Source: an uncultured Oscillospiraceae bacterium
Lineage (GTDB): Bacteria; Bacillota; Clostridia; Oscillospirales; Ruminococcaceae
Assembly: GCA_900542145.1 (NCBI GenBank)
Contig: UQMF01000001.1
Location: 160,762 to 224,761, forward strand
DNA: 64,000 nucleotides
Direction of reading: 5' to 3'
Part shown: positions 58,376 through 64,000 of the stretch, piece after piece
How the letters are laid out: every line of letters starts with the position of its first letter
How positions within the stretch are numbered: the first letter of the stretch is position 1
Translations under genes and position numbers: made by a program
Notes under the pieces: generated by a model
Database searches by the model: none
What the model saw: the letters and a program-made list of their open reading frames with translations, nothing else
What the model was told of the DNA's origin: nothing

Positions 58376-58576
58376 ATGTACTACATGTCACAGGACGGCT
58401 GCACCCTCGCGGAAAGCAACAGGCTGTATGTCCGGGAGAACGCCGTTTATGCGGTCATTCCCGGCAGCGAGGACCTGAAGCTGGCGGAATACGAGATTTA
58501 CGGCGAGGCACAGGAAATGCTCCACAAGGTCTACGCCGCCATTGAGGACGGCGAGAACGTGTTCTCGTTCGAGTAA
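58376..58576 (+). CDS. Small conserved-looking protein, 66 residues
   Basis: AAGGAGG precedes the ATG by about 5 bases, and the gene is 10 bases past the glucokinase stop. The acidic, soluble product (MYYMSQDGCTLAESNRLYV ... AAIEDGENVFSFE) has no signal or membrane segment and no family that I know. Its tight place in the operon supports it as a real gene. Confidence 0.7.
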   Translation: MYYMSQDGCTLAESNRLYVRENAVYAVIPGSEDLKLAEYEIYGEAQEMLHKVYAAIEDGENVFSFE

Positions 58577-58629
58577 TATTTCCGCCGCCGTTCCGCATAC
58601 AATTCACCAAAAACACCCGGAGGTCTGCC

Positions 58630-59538
58630 TTGAATTACACCCGACTTGAAGAAATATGCCGTGCCAACGGGATTCCATGTGAATCCGACAAGCCCCTCGC
58701 GCCGCTCACCACAATGAAAATCGGTGGAGCCTGCGACCGGCTCGTCACCGTCACCGACGAAAAGGAACTGCTCACCGCAGTGGATTCCTGCCGCAGCGAG
58801 GGAATACCGTATTTCATTCTCGGCAGGGGGAGCAATCTGCTGGTCAGCTCGAAGGGCTGCCGCGGCTGCGTTATAAATCTCGCCCCCGGCGAATCTCCCG
58901 TGTTCATCAACGGGAACGAGGTGACAGCCTGGGCTGGCGCGTCATTACAGCGCGTGTGCGTGCTCGCACGGGATAATTCCCTCGCCGGGCTGGAATTCGC
59001 ATACGGGATCCCCGGCTCCGTCGGCGGAGCGCTGTTCATGAATGCCGGAGCCTACGGCGGCGAGATGAAGGACGTTGTGACTTCCTGCCGGTACATCGGC
59101 GCGGACGGTGGAATCCACGAAATGCAGGCGGCGGACATGCAGCTTGCCTACCGCAGCAGTATTTTCTCCAATGGAAATTATGTGATCACCTCCGTGACGA
59201 TGGAACTTCGCCCCGGGGACAAGGCGGAGATAACCGTGCGCATGGACGAACTCATGCAGCGCCGCCGCGACAAGCAGCCGCTGAACTACCCCAGCTGCGG
59301 AAGCACATTCAAGCGCCCGGAGGGGTACTTCGCCGCCGCCCTCATCGAGGAATGCGGACTGAAAGGATTTTCCATCGGCGGGGCGCAGGTCAGCGACAAG
59401 CACAGCGGATTTGTCATAAACCGCGATAACGCCACGTTCGAGGACGTTATGGCGGTGGTCGGCGAAGTCCGCCGGGTAGTTCTGGAGAAAAAGGGCGTGG
59501 AACTTGAGTGCGAAATGCTGATTCTCGGGGAACACTAA
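58630..59538 (+). CDS. murB: UDP-N-acetylenolpyruvoylglucosamine reductase
   Basis: The start is TTG 58630 with GGAGG 7 bases upstream. The 302-residue flavoenzyme makes UDP-N-acetylmuramic acid for peptidoglycan. It has the FAD domain with FILGRGSNLLVS and AGLEFAYGIPGSVGGALFMNAGAYGGEM. The catalytic Arg is in LAYRSSIF, the serine in CGSTFKRP, and the C-terminal part has EECGLKGFSIGGAQVSDKHSGF. It is of the short type IIB class common in gram-positive bacteria. It lies 12 bases before rapZ. Confidence 0.97.
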   Translation: MNYTRLEEICRANGIPCESDKPLAPLTTMKIGGACDRLVTVTDEKELLTAVDSCRSEGIPYFILGRGSNLLVSSKGCRGCVINLAPGESPVFINGNEVTAWAGASLQRVCVLARDNSLAGLEFAYGIPGSVGGALFMNAGAYGGEMKDVVTSCRYIGADGGIHEMQAADMQLAYRSSIFSNGNYVITSVTMELRPGDKAEITVRMDELMQRRRDKQPLNYPSCGSTFKRPEGYFAAALIEECGLKGFSIGGAQVSDKHSGFVINRDNATFEDVMAVVGEVRRVVLEKKGVELECEMLILGEH

Positions 59539-59550
59539 GGAGCAGATATC

Positions 59551-60408
59551 ATGGAATTTGTAATAGTCACCGGGCTTTCCGGTTCCGGTAAATCCTCGGT
59601 AGTTAAGGCGCTGGAGGATATCGGGTACTTCTGTATCGACAACATGCCGCCGCAGCTTATCCCGGATTTTGCGTCGATGTGCAACGACAATGCGGAGATA
59701 AACAAGGTGGCGATAGTCACCGATATCCGCGGCGGTGCAATGTTCTTCAAGCTTGAGGAATGCATAACGCGGCTGCACGTCCGCGGAATAGACGTCAAGG
59801 TGCTGTTCCTGGAGGCTTCCCGGGAGGTGCTGATGAAGCGCTACAAGGAAACGCGCCGCAAGCACCCGCTGGACGAGGTTTCCGGTGGGGACATCGGCAA
59901 GGCGATAGACGCGGAAGCCGAGCTCCTCAGCAAGATACGCGAGAACGCGGACTACATAATCGACTCCACCAACCTCAGCACCGGGCAGCTGAAGGAGCAG
60001 ATCGCCGGTCTGTTCCTGGAGAAAGCTTCCGACGGAATGATAGTCAGCTGCATGTCCTTCGGATTCAAGTACGGCTCGCCGCTGGAGGCGGACCTGGTGT
60101 TCGACGTGCGCTGCCTGCCGAATCCGTTCTACATTCCGGAGCTGAAACACAAGACAGGGCTTGACAAGGAAGTGCGTGATTATGTCATGAGCTTCCCTCA
60201 GTCGCAGGAATTACGGGACAAGCTGTTCGACCTGATTACGTTCCTGATCCCTCACTACGTCACCGAGGGAAAGAGCCGCCTGGTGATAGCCTACGGCTGC
60301 ACCGGCGGAAAGCACCGCAGCGTGACCTTCGCAGAACTGACCGCAGCCTACCTGAAAAAACAGGGGCTGAGAGTCCGGACGCTGCACCGGGACGCGGACA
60401 AGAAATAA
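59551..60408 (+). CDS. rapZ: RapZ-family nucleotide-binding protein (YvcJ)
   Basis: This 285-residue protein has Walker A GLSGSGKSS (8-16), the DNMPP segment (cIDNMPPQLIP), VTDIRGG and the C-terminal domain with GCTGGKHRSV. In gamma-proteobacteria RapZ guides RNase E to glmZ RNA; in Bacillus YvcJ is a GTPase with effects on competence. Its usual partners yvcK and whiA do not follow here; a strong terminator ends the operon instead. Confidence 0.95.
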   Translation: MEFVIVTGLSGSGKSSVVKALEDIGYFCIDNMPPQLIPDFASMCNDNAEINKVAIVTDIRGGAMFFKLEECITRLHVRGIDVKVLFLEASREVLMKRYKETRRKHPLDEVSGGDIGKAIDAEAELLSKIRENADYIIDSTNLSTGQLKEQIAGLFLEKASDGMIVSCMSFGFKYGSPLEADLVFDVRCLPNPFYIPELKHKTGLDKEVRDYVMSFPQSQELRDKLFDLITFLIPHYVTEGKSRLVIAYGCTGGKHRSVTFAELTAAYLKKQGLRVRTLHRDADKK

Positions 60409-60411
60409 TTA

Positions 60412-60446
60412 ATGGGGCGGAATCGGATTCCGCCCCATTTTTTTTA
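60412..60446 (+). terminator. Terminator after rapZ
   Basis: ATGGGGCGGAA and TTCCGCCCCAT pair around TCGGA, followed by nine T. Confidence 0.95.
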
Positions 60447-60463
60447 TTGCGCAGCCCGGCAGA

Positions 60464-60628
60464 TCAGAAAGCGTCCATCAGCGAGCCGATCATCTTGAAC
60501 GCCTTTGCGGTGGACATTCTCCGGAAACTGCGGTGGGAACACATGGACTTCACCGCCATGAACGCAAGTCCGCCTGCGATAAGTCCGGCGGCTCCGCTCT
60601 TTATATAGGACTGGGTTCTGCGTGACAT
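60464..60628 (-). CDS. Small single-pass membrane protein, 54 residues
   Basis: ATG 60628 is preceded by AAGGAG at 10 bases and the frame ends with TGA at 60464-60466. The product begins MSRRTQSYIKSGAAGLIAGG, has one glycine-rich hydrophobic helix (about 10-28), and then a basic amphipathic tail. It recalls YtxH-type small membrane proteins but is not assigned. It is convergent with rapZ, sharing the terminator region. Confidence 0.65.
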   Translation of the reverse strand: MSRRTQSYIKSGAAGLIAGGLAFMAVKSMCSHRSFRRMSTAKAFKMIGSLMDAF

Positions 60629-60656
60629 ACTGGATCATCTCCTTTTTGAAAGTTTA

Positions 60657-60854
60657 CAGGAGTATTCTTTGCAAAAATCCTGCAAATATCAGAAATCCGC
60701 CGCAGGAAATAGTTGAAAAATACTCCTGCATTCCCCGGAAAATCGTGCCGGAGTACAATAATTCAACCAGAATCAGCCAGAAATCGGCGGTTTTTGTGCT
60801 GATTGCATAGATGGGCTTGTGTTTTGGCAGAGTGAATACAGCACTTTGCCAAAA
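60657..60854. promoter_or_regulatory. AT-rich intergenic region with two inverted repeats
   Basis: The 436-base gap between the small membrane gene and amt holds two inverted repeats before the amt promoter. CAGGAGTATT (60657-60666) pairs with AATACTCCTG (60719-60728). TTTTGGCA-x-AGTG (60822-60834) pairs with CACT-x-TGCCAAAA (60842-60854). Both could be regulator sites; no coding region is seen. Confidence 0.45.
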
Positions 60855-60888
60855 TGCATTTTACGGCAAAAAAACTTGCAAAAATCCC

Positions 60889-60917
60889 TTGACAAAAAAA
60901 GAGTATTGGTGTATAAT
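60889..60917 (+). promoter_or_regulatory. Consensus promoter for amt
   Basis: TTGACA (60889-60894) and TATAAT (60912-60917) are perfect and spaced by 17 bases. The transcript starts just before the dual-hairpin leader. Confidence 0.92.
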
Positions 60918-60922
60918 CTAAC

Positions 60923-60990
60923 CATAGCAAAGGGGCTATGACGGACGGACTTCAATGGCGAAGCCAGTCGGTCATAGCCCTGCTTGTTTA
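60923..60990 (+). promoter_or_regulatory. ANTAR-type dual hexaloop leader and terminator upstream of amt
   Basis: Hairpin P1 is CATAGC-AAAGGG-GCTATG (60923-60940) and P2 is GG(A)CTTC-AATGGC-GAAGCC (60947-60965). Both loops are hexanucleotides with A at position 1 and G at position 4, the signature bound by ANTAR-domain proteins. The 3' arm of P1 is also the 5' arm of a terminator stem, GGGCTATGAC (60933-60942) with GTCATAGCCC (60971-60980), followed by TGCTTGTTTATT. P1/P2 formation therefore excludes the terminator, as in ANTAR antitermination of nitrogen genes in clostridia. No ANTAR protein gene is in the window. Confidence 0.85.
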
Positions 60991-61064
60991 TTCAGTAACC
61001 TTGAGGCGCCCGGCTATATGCGGTACCGGAAGCGCTTCTTAAAAAAGAAAGGGGACGGTTCTTA

Positions 61065-62891
61065 ATGAACACACTATTAACTCTTGCAACGGAAGCGGCT
61101 GTGCTCTCCGCTGAACAGCAATCCGCTGTGCAGGCTGTCGTCGATGAAACGATGTACAGCGGCAGCGATGTAAACGGCATATGGTACCTTATCGGTGCGG
61201 CGTGGGTATTCTTCATGCAGTGCGGCTTCGCGATGGTCGAAACCGGTATGACGCGTTCCAAGAACGCCGGCAACATCATCATGAAGAACCTCATGGACTT
61301 CTGTATCGGCACGGTAGTATTCATTCTCCTCGGCTTCGGTCTCCTGCTCGGAGAGGACACCCTCTTCGGTCTGGTAGGTATCCCGAACCTGGACATTCTC
61401 GGCAGCTTCTCGGATTTCAACAGATGTGCGGAATTCGTGTTCAACCTGGTGTTCTGCGCTACCGCCGCTACGATAGTTTCCGGCGCGATGGCTGAACGTA
61501 CTAAGTTCCTCAGCTACTGCATATACTCAGCTATCATAAGTGCAGTTGTTTACCCGATCGAAGCTCACTGGATCTGGGGCGGCGGCTGGCTGGCTCAGAT
61601 GGGCTTCGTTGATTTCGCTGGTTCCACCTGCATTCACATGGTCGGCGGTCTGTGCGCACTCATCGGTGCCAAGATGGTCGGTCCCCGTATCGGCAAGTTT
61701 GATAAAGACGGCAAGCCCAACGCGATCCTTGGTCACTCCATGACTCTCGGCGCCCTCGGCGTATTCATTCTCTGGTTCGGCTGGTACGGATTCAACGGCG
61801 CTGCCGCTTCCGATACCCACTACCTCGCAAACATCTTCCTCACAACAACAGTTGCCCCTGCGGTTGCAACCTGCACGACAATGGTATTCACATGGCTCAA
61901 GCACGGCAAGCCCGATGTTTCCATGTGCCTGAACGCTTCCCTTGCCGGCCTGGTAGCCATCACAGCTCCCTGTGCTGACACCGACTGTCTCGGCGCTGCG
62001 ATCATCGGTCTTGTTTCCGGATTACTGGTTTGCTTCGGCGTATGGCTCCTCGATTACAAACTGCACATCGACGACCCGGTCGGCGCAGTTGCAGTACATT
62101 TCTTCAACGGTATCTGGGGCACTATCGCAGTAGGTCTTTTCTCCAACGGCAACGGCCAGAACGGCGGCGTAGCTGCTGTCAACGGCACCGGCGAGCACGC
62201 TGTAGGTCTTTTCTACGGCGGCGGATTCGCGCAGCTCGGCGTACAGCTCCTCGGCATGATCGCAGTACTTGCATGGACCGCTGTCACCATCACGCTCACA
62301 TTCCTCATCATCAAGAAGACTATCGGTCTGAGAGTATCCCGTCACGAAGAGGTCGTCGGTCTGGACGCTACAGAGCACGGACTCCCCTCCTCTTATGCGG
62401 ACTTCGTTCCTGCAATGCATGTTGAGCTCTCCACCTCCGGCAAGGAGAAGGAAGTTGAAACCGTTAAGCTCGGTTCTGCTCCTGTTGAGGCTGCGGTTCC
62501 CGTTGCTTACAAGAACTCCAAGCCTTCTGACGGCACAAAGATGAGCAAGGTCGTTATCCTCTGCAAGCAGGATAAGTTCGAGATACTCAAGGCGGCTATG
62601 TCCGACATCGGCGTAACCGGTATGACAGTCACCAACGTACTCGGCTGCGGCATGCAGAAGGGCTCCACTGAGTTTTACCGCGGCGTTAAGGTCGAAACTC
62701 ACCTGCTGCCCAAGGTAAAGGTCGAGATCGTGGTTTGCAAGGTCCCTGTTGAAACCGTTGTAGAAACCGCTAAGCAGGCTCTTTACACCGGCAAGATCGG
62801 CGATGGCAAGATCTTCGTATACGACGTTGAGGACGTTGTAAAGGTTCGTACAGGAGAAACCGGATATGACGCTCTCCAGGACGTTGAATAA
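61065..62891 (+). CDS. amt: Ammonium transporter fused to a C-terminal P-II (GlnB/GlnK) domain
   Basis: This 608-residue protein has an Amt channel of about eleven membrane helices in residues about 35-430, with FAMVETGMTRSKNAGN, the twin-His region (AGSTCIHMVGG; VGAVAVHFFNGIWG) and DDPVGA. After a linker of about 60 residues, a full P-II domain covers 493-608 (MSKVVILCKQ ... EFYRGVKVETHLLPKVKVEIVV ... KIGDGKIFVYDVEDVVKVRTGE). Y46 and R47 of the T-loop are present, but the uridylylation position Tyr51 is Val. Normally GlnK is a separate protein that plugs Amt; here the regulator is built in. Confidence 0.95.
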   Translation: MNTLLTLATEAAVLSAEQQSAVQAVVDETMYSGSDVNGIWYLIGAAWVFFMQCGFAMVETGMTRSKNAGNIIMKNLMDFCIGTVVFILLGFGLLLGEDTLFGLVGIPNLDILGSFSDFNRCAEFVFNLVFCATAATIVSGAMAERTKFLSYCIYSAIISAVVYPIEAHWIWGGGWLAQMGFVDFAGSTCIHMVGGLCALIGAKMVGPRIGKFDKDGKPNAILGHSMTLGALGVFILWFGWYGFNGAAASDTHYLANIFLTTTVAPAVATCTTMVFTWLKHGKPDVSMCLNASLAGLVAITAPCADTDCLGAAIIGLVSGLLVCFGVWLLDYKLHIDDPVGAVAVHFFNGIWGTIAVGLFSNGNGQNGGVAAVNGTGEHAVGLFYGGGFAQLGVQLLGMIAVLAWTAVTITLTFLIIKKTIGLRVSRHEEVVGLDATEHGLPSSYADFVPAMHVELSTSGKEKEVETVKLGSAPVEAAVPVAYKNSKPSDGTKMSKVVILCKQDKFEILKAAMSDIGVTGMTVTNVLGCGMQKGSTEFYRGVKVETHLLPKVKVEIVVCKVPVETVVETAKQALYTGKIGDGKIFVYDVEDVVKVRTGETGYDALQDVE

Positions 62892-62936
62892 GATTTCCTA
62901 ATAACCTTCCTGAATATAAAACCGCATAACGCATAA

Positions 62937-62972
62937 GCAGATACCCCCGGGTGAAAATCCGGGGGTATCTGC
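62937..62972. terminator. Stem between amt and the phospholipase C family gene
   Basis: A 14-bp perfect stem (GCAGATACCCCCGG with its complement at 62959-62972) has an 8-base loop. It lies between convergent genes and probably ends both transcripts, although the T runs are weak. Confidence 0.8.
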
Positions 62973-62981
62973 ACAGTATTC

Positions 62982-63626
62982 TCAGACGCCCTCGCCCAGG
63001 CGACGCATGATGATTTCCGACGCTTCCCTGACCCAGGCGTCCATCATCGCCGGGGTGAGGTAGGTGAACTCCGCGGAGTATTCCGGCGGCTCCAGGTAGA
63101 AGCGCTGTATGTGGTGCAGCTGCTTTTCCACGTTGTCCGGCTTGTAGTACGGAATGCACTCCACCGGGTACTCCGCGATGGCGCACAGCTTACGGAATGC
63201 CTCATCGCCCGGATTCTTCCGGAGGAACAGATGGTCGTTGGCGTACCACTCCGGCTTCACCCGGCGGTAGTATTCCTCCCGGTCGCTGGAATACAGCTCG
63301 TGATTCAGCGCCTTGCATGGCTCGTTTATCAGCTTCACCCAGAGTACGTCCGCCATCAGATGGCAGAAGTACCCGATCAGTAATGCCCGGGTGTGCGGAT
63401 CCAGTTCCCTGCCGGCAATAAGCTCCCGGCGGAAGCGCTCGTAGTCGCAGCTGCCCTTGCTGCCGGTGACCGTCCAGTGGGTGACCTCCTTGGGAGGGTC
63501 GAATCCGCCTGGGACCGGCTCGCCGCAGTCCGGGGCGATATTCCCGACGAGGAAATCCTCTTCCGGGAAGTGGAATCCCTCCAGGATAAGTTCCGCAACG
63601 CGCAGATGCGCAAGCCATGTTGCCAT
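62982..63626 (-). CDS. Zinc-dependent phospholipase C family protein
   Basis: GAGGGGAG precedes ATG 63626. The 214-residue protein fits the Zn_dep_PLPC family: an N-terminal WLAHLRVAE, GNIAPDCGEPVP, VTHW and IGYFCHLMADVLW give the His/Asp set that binds metal. No signal peptide is seen, so it acts in the cytoplasm, unlike the secreted clostridial toxins of the family. Its true substrate is unknown; similar genes are widespread and unnamed in clostridia. Confidence 0.82.
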   Translation of the reverse strand: MATWLAHLRVAELILEGFHFPEEDFLVGNIAPDCGEPVPGGFDPPKEVTHWTVTGSKGSCDYERFRRELIAGRELDPHTRALLIGYFCHLMADVLWVKLINEPCKALNHELYSSDREEYYRRVKPEWYANDHLFLRKNPGDEAFRKLCAIAEYPVECIPYYKPDNVEKQLHHIQRFYLEPPEYSAEFTYLTPAMMDAWVREASEIIMRRLGEGV

Positions 63627-63646
63627 AAAATACTCCCCTCTGAATA

Positions 63647-63675
63647 TTGAAATTATCTCAGAAATGTGCTATCAT
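63647..63675 (+). promoter_or_regulatory. Promoter for the 49-residue protein gene
   Basis: TTGAAA (63647-63652) and TATCAT (63670-63675) are spaced by 17 bases. Confidence 0.7.
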
Positions 63676-63702
63676 TAATGTATCACGCGAAAGGAGAAAG
63701 CC

Positions 63703-63852
63703 ATGCCAGACGACAAGAAATCCACTCCCACGCCGGAATCCCCCTCCAAGCCAGGAATCCCTGCGGAGCCATCCTCCCACACCTGGGTGGACGACATGAA
63801 GCAGGAGCTGGAGGACTACATTGAGGACCAGGGAATCTACATCAGGCAGTAG
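63703..63852 (+). CDS. Small proline-rich acidic protein, 49 residues
   Basis: ATG 63703 has AAGGAG 7 bases upstream and the frame ends with TAG at 63850. The product begins MPDDKKSTPTPESPSKPGIP, a disordered proline/serine-rich half, followed by an acidic helix (WVDDMKQELEDYIEDQGIY). No family is recognised. A good promoter and ribosome binding site support it as real. Confidence 0.65.
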   Translation: MPDDKKSTPTPESPSKPGIPAEPSSHTWVDDMKQELEDYIEDQGIYIRQ

Positions 63853-63858
63853 TAAATC

Positions 63859-63906
63859 AATTCGGAATGCGGAATTTTGGTGTCCGCTTCGCGGACGATT
63901 TCATAA
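63859..63906. repeat. Dispersed small hairpin element, copy 2
   Basis: AATTCGGAAT (63859-63868) is followed by the hairpin GTCCGC-TTC-GCGGAC (63882-63896) and GATTTCATAATTA. In the copy at 32413 the outer pair is A-T instead of G-C, a compensatory change. Confidence 0.6.
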
Positions 63907-63912
63907 TTAATA

Positions 63913-63972
63913 AATATAGGGCGAAATGACTTCGCCCTATATTGGAGACCGTCGAAAAATCCCCTAAAGGGG
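63913..63972. terminator. Hairpins at the window's right end
   Basis: AATATAGGGCGAA (63913-63925) and TTCGCCCTATATT (63931-63943) make a 13-bp stem. CCCC-TAAA-GGGG (63961-63972) followed by CTTTT makes a second. One or both probably end the small gene's transcript. Confidence 0.6.
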
Positions 63973-64000
63973 CTTTTCCGCCGAACAAATCCACTAGCTT

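Noticed and set aside
60923..60980. Interpretation of the amt leader as a metabolite riboswitch
   Set aside because: The structure is fully explained by two A1/G4 hexaloop hairpins overlapping a terminator, and no known riboswitch core motif is present.
62982..63626. Secreted phospholipase C toxin
   Set aside because: No signal peptide and no C-terminal C2-like domain; only the core family fold is present.
1..64000. CRISPR array, tRNA or rRNA genes, insertion sequences, prophage
   Set aside because: No regularly spaced repeats, no tRNA T-arm/anticodon patterns, no transposase or phage proteins were seen in reading the window.

Overview
The window looks like the chromosome of a GC-rich member of the Clostridia, most likely a Ruminococcus-like (Oscillospiraceae) bacterium. 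This rests on the gene content: SpoIIR and a SpoIID-like protein, HPr kinase, an ANTAR-type nitrogen leader, a tyrosine T-box, RapZ next to MurB, and a CD1247-type protein. The sigma-A style promoters found all have a 17-bp spacer. No tRNA, rRNA, CRISPR array, insertion sequence or prophage was found; nearly all of the window is housekeeping DNA with small accessory patches.

Layout. 1-3.6 kb (plus strand): a cut hypothetical gene, a PH-domain protein, a family 4 glycosyltransferase and an AraC regulator. 3.6-13.7 kb (minus): hisC, a CD1247-type zinc-ribbon protein, efp, then yqeG / endonuclease IV-like / hypothetical / aroQ / M24 peptidase, rpsU, and rdgB-yhbY-nadD-(frameshifted TIGR04076 gene)-DUF4375-yqeK-rsfS. 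13.8-24.8 kb (minus): the tightly packed topA-trmFO-plsX-rnc-radical SAM-smc-ftsY operon. 25-31.6 kb (minus): a SpoU methyltransferase, infC-rpmI-rplT with an attenuator leader, a membrane EAL protein, and serC-serA. ispF stands alone on plus at 31.9 kb.

32.5-42.8 kb (minus): one long apparent transcript running membrane protein, lipoprotein, response regulator, histidine kinase, DUF1385, prmC, recA, recX, rimO, pgsA, mostly with overlapping or touching genes. 43-50.6 kb: a small lipoprotein, tyrS and a Nudix gene behind a tyrosine T-box, DAHP synthase, an AT-rich secreted cysteine-hydrolase-like gene coupled to a lipoprotein, mscL and citrate synthase. 50.7-56.2 kb: a SpoIID-like lipoprotein whose stop codon overlaps that of spoIIR, then three tandem paralogous lipoproteins. 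56.4-60.4 kb: hprK, ROK glucokinase, a 66-residue protein, murB and rapZ. 60.4-64 kb: a small membrane protein, an Amt-GlnB fusion transporter behind a dual-hexaloop (ANTAR-type) leader, a zinc phospholipase C family protein and a 49-residue ORF.

The most interesting items are: (1) the Amt-PII fusion gene whose leader has two A1/G4 hexaloop hairpins competing with a terminator; (2) the tyrosine T-box that is separated from tyrS by a Nudix gene; (3) the three tandem lipoproteins with near-identical DNA blocks and start sites embedded in the preceding gene's 3' end; (4) the AT-rich secreted C/H/D-N protein overlapping a lipoprotein gene; (5) the SpoIID-like protein lacking the catalytic Glu; (6) a small dispersed hairpin element with a compensatory base change between copies.
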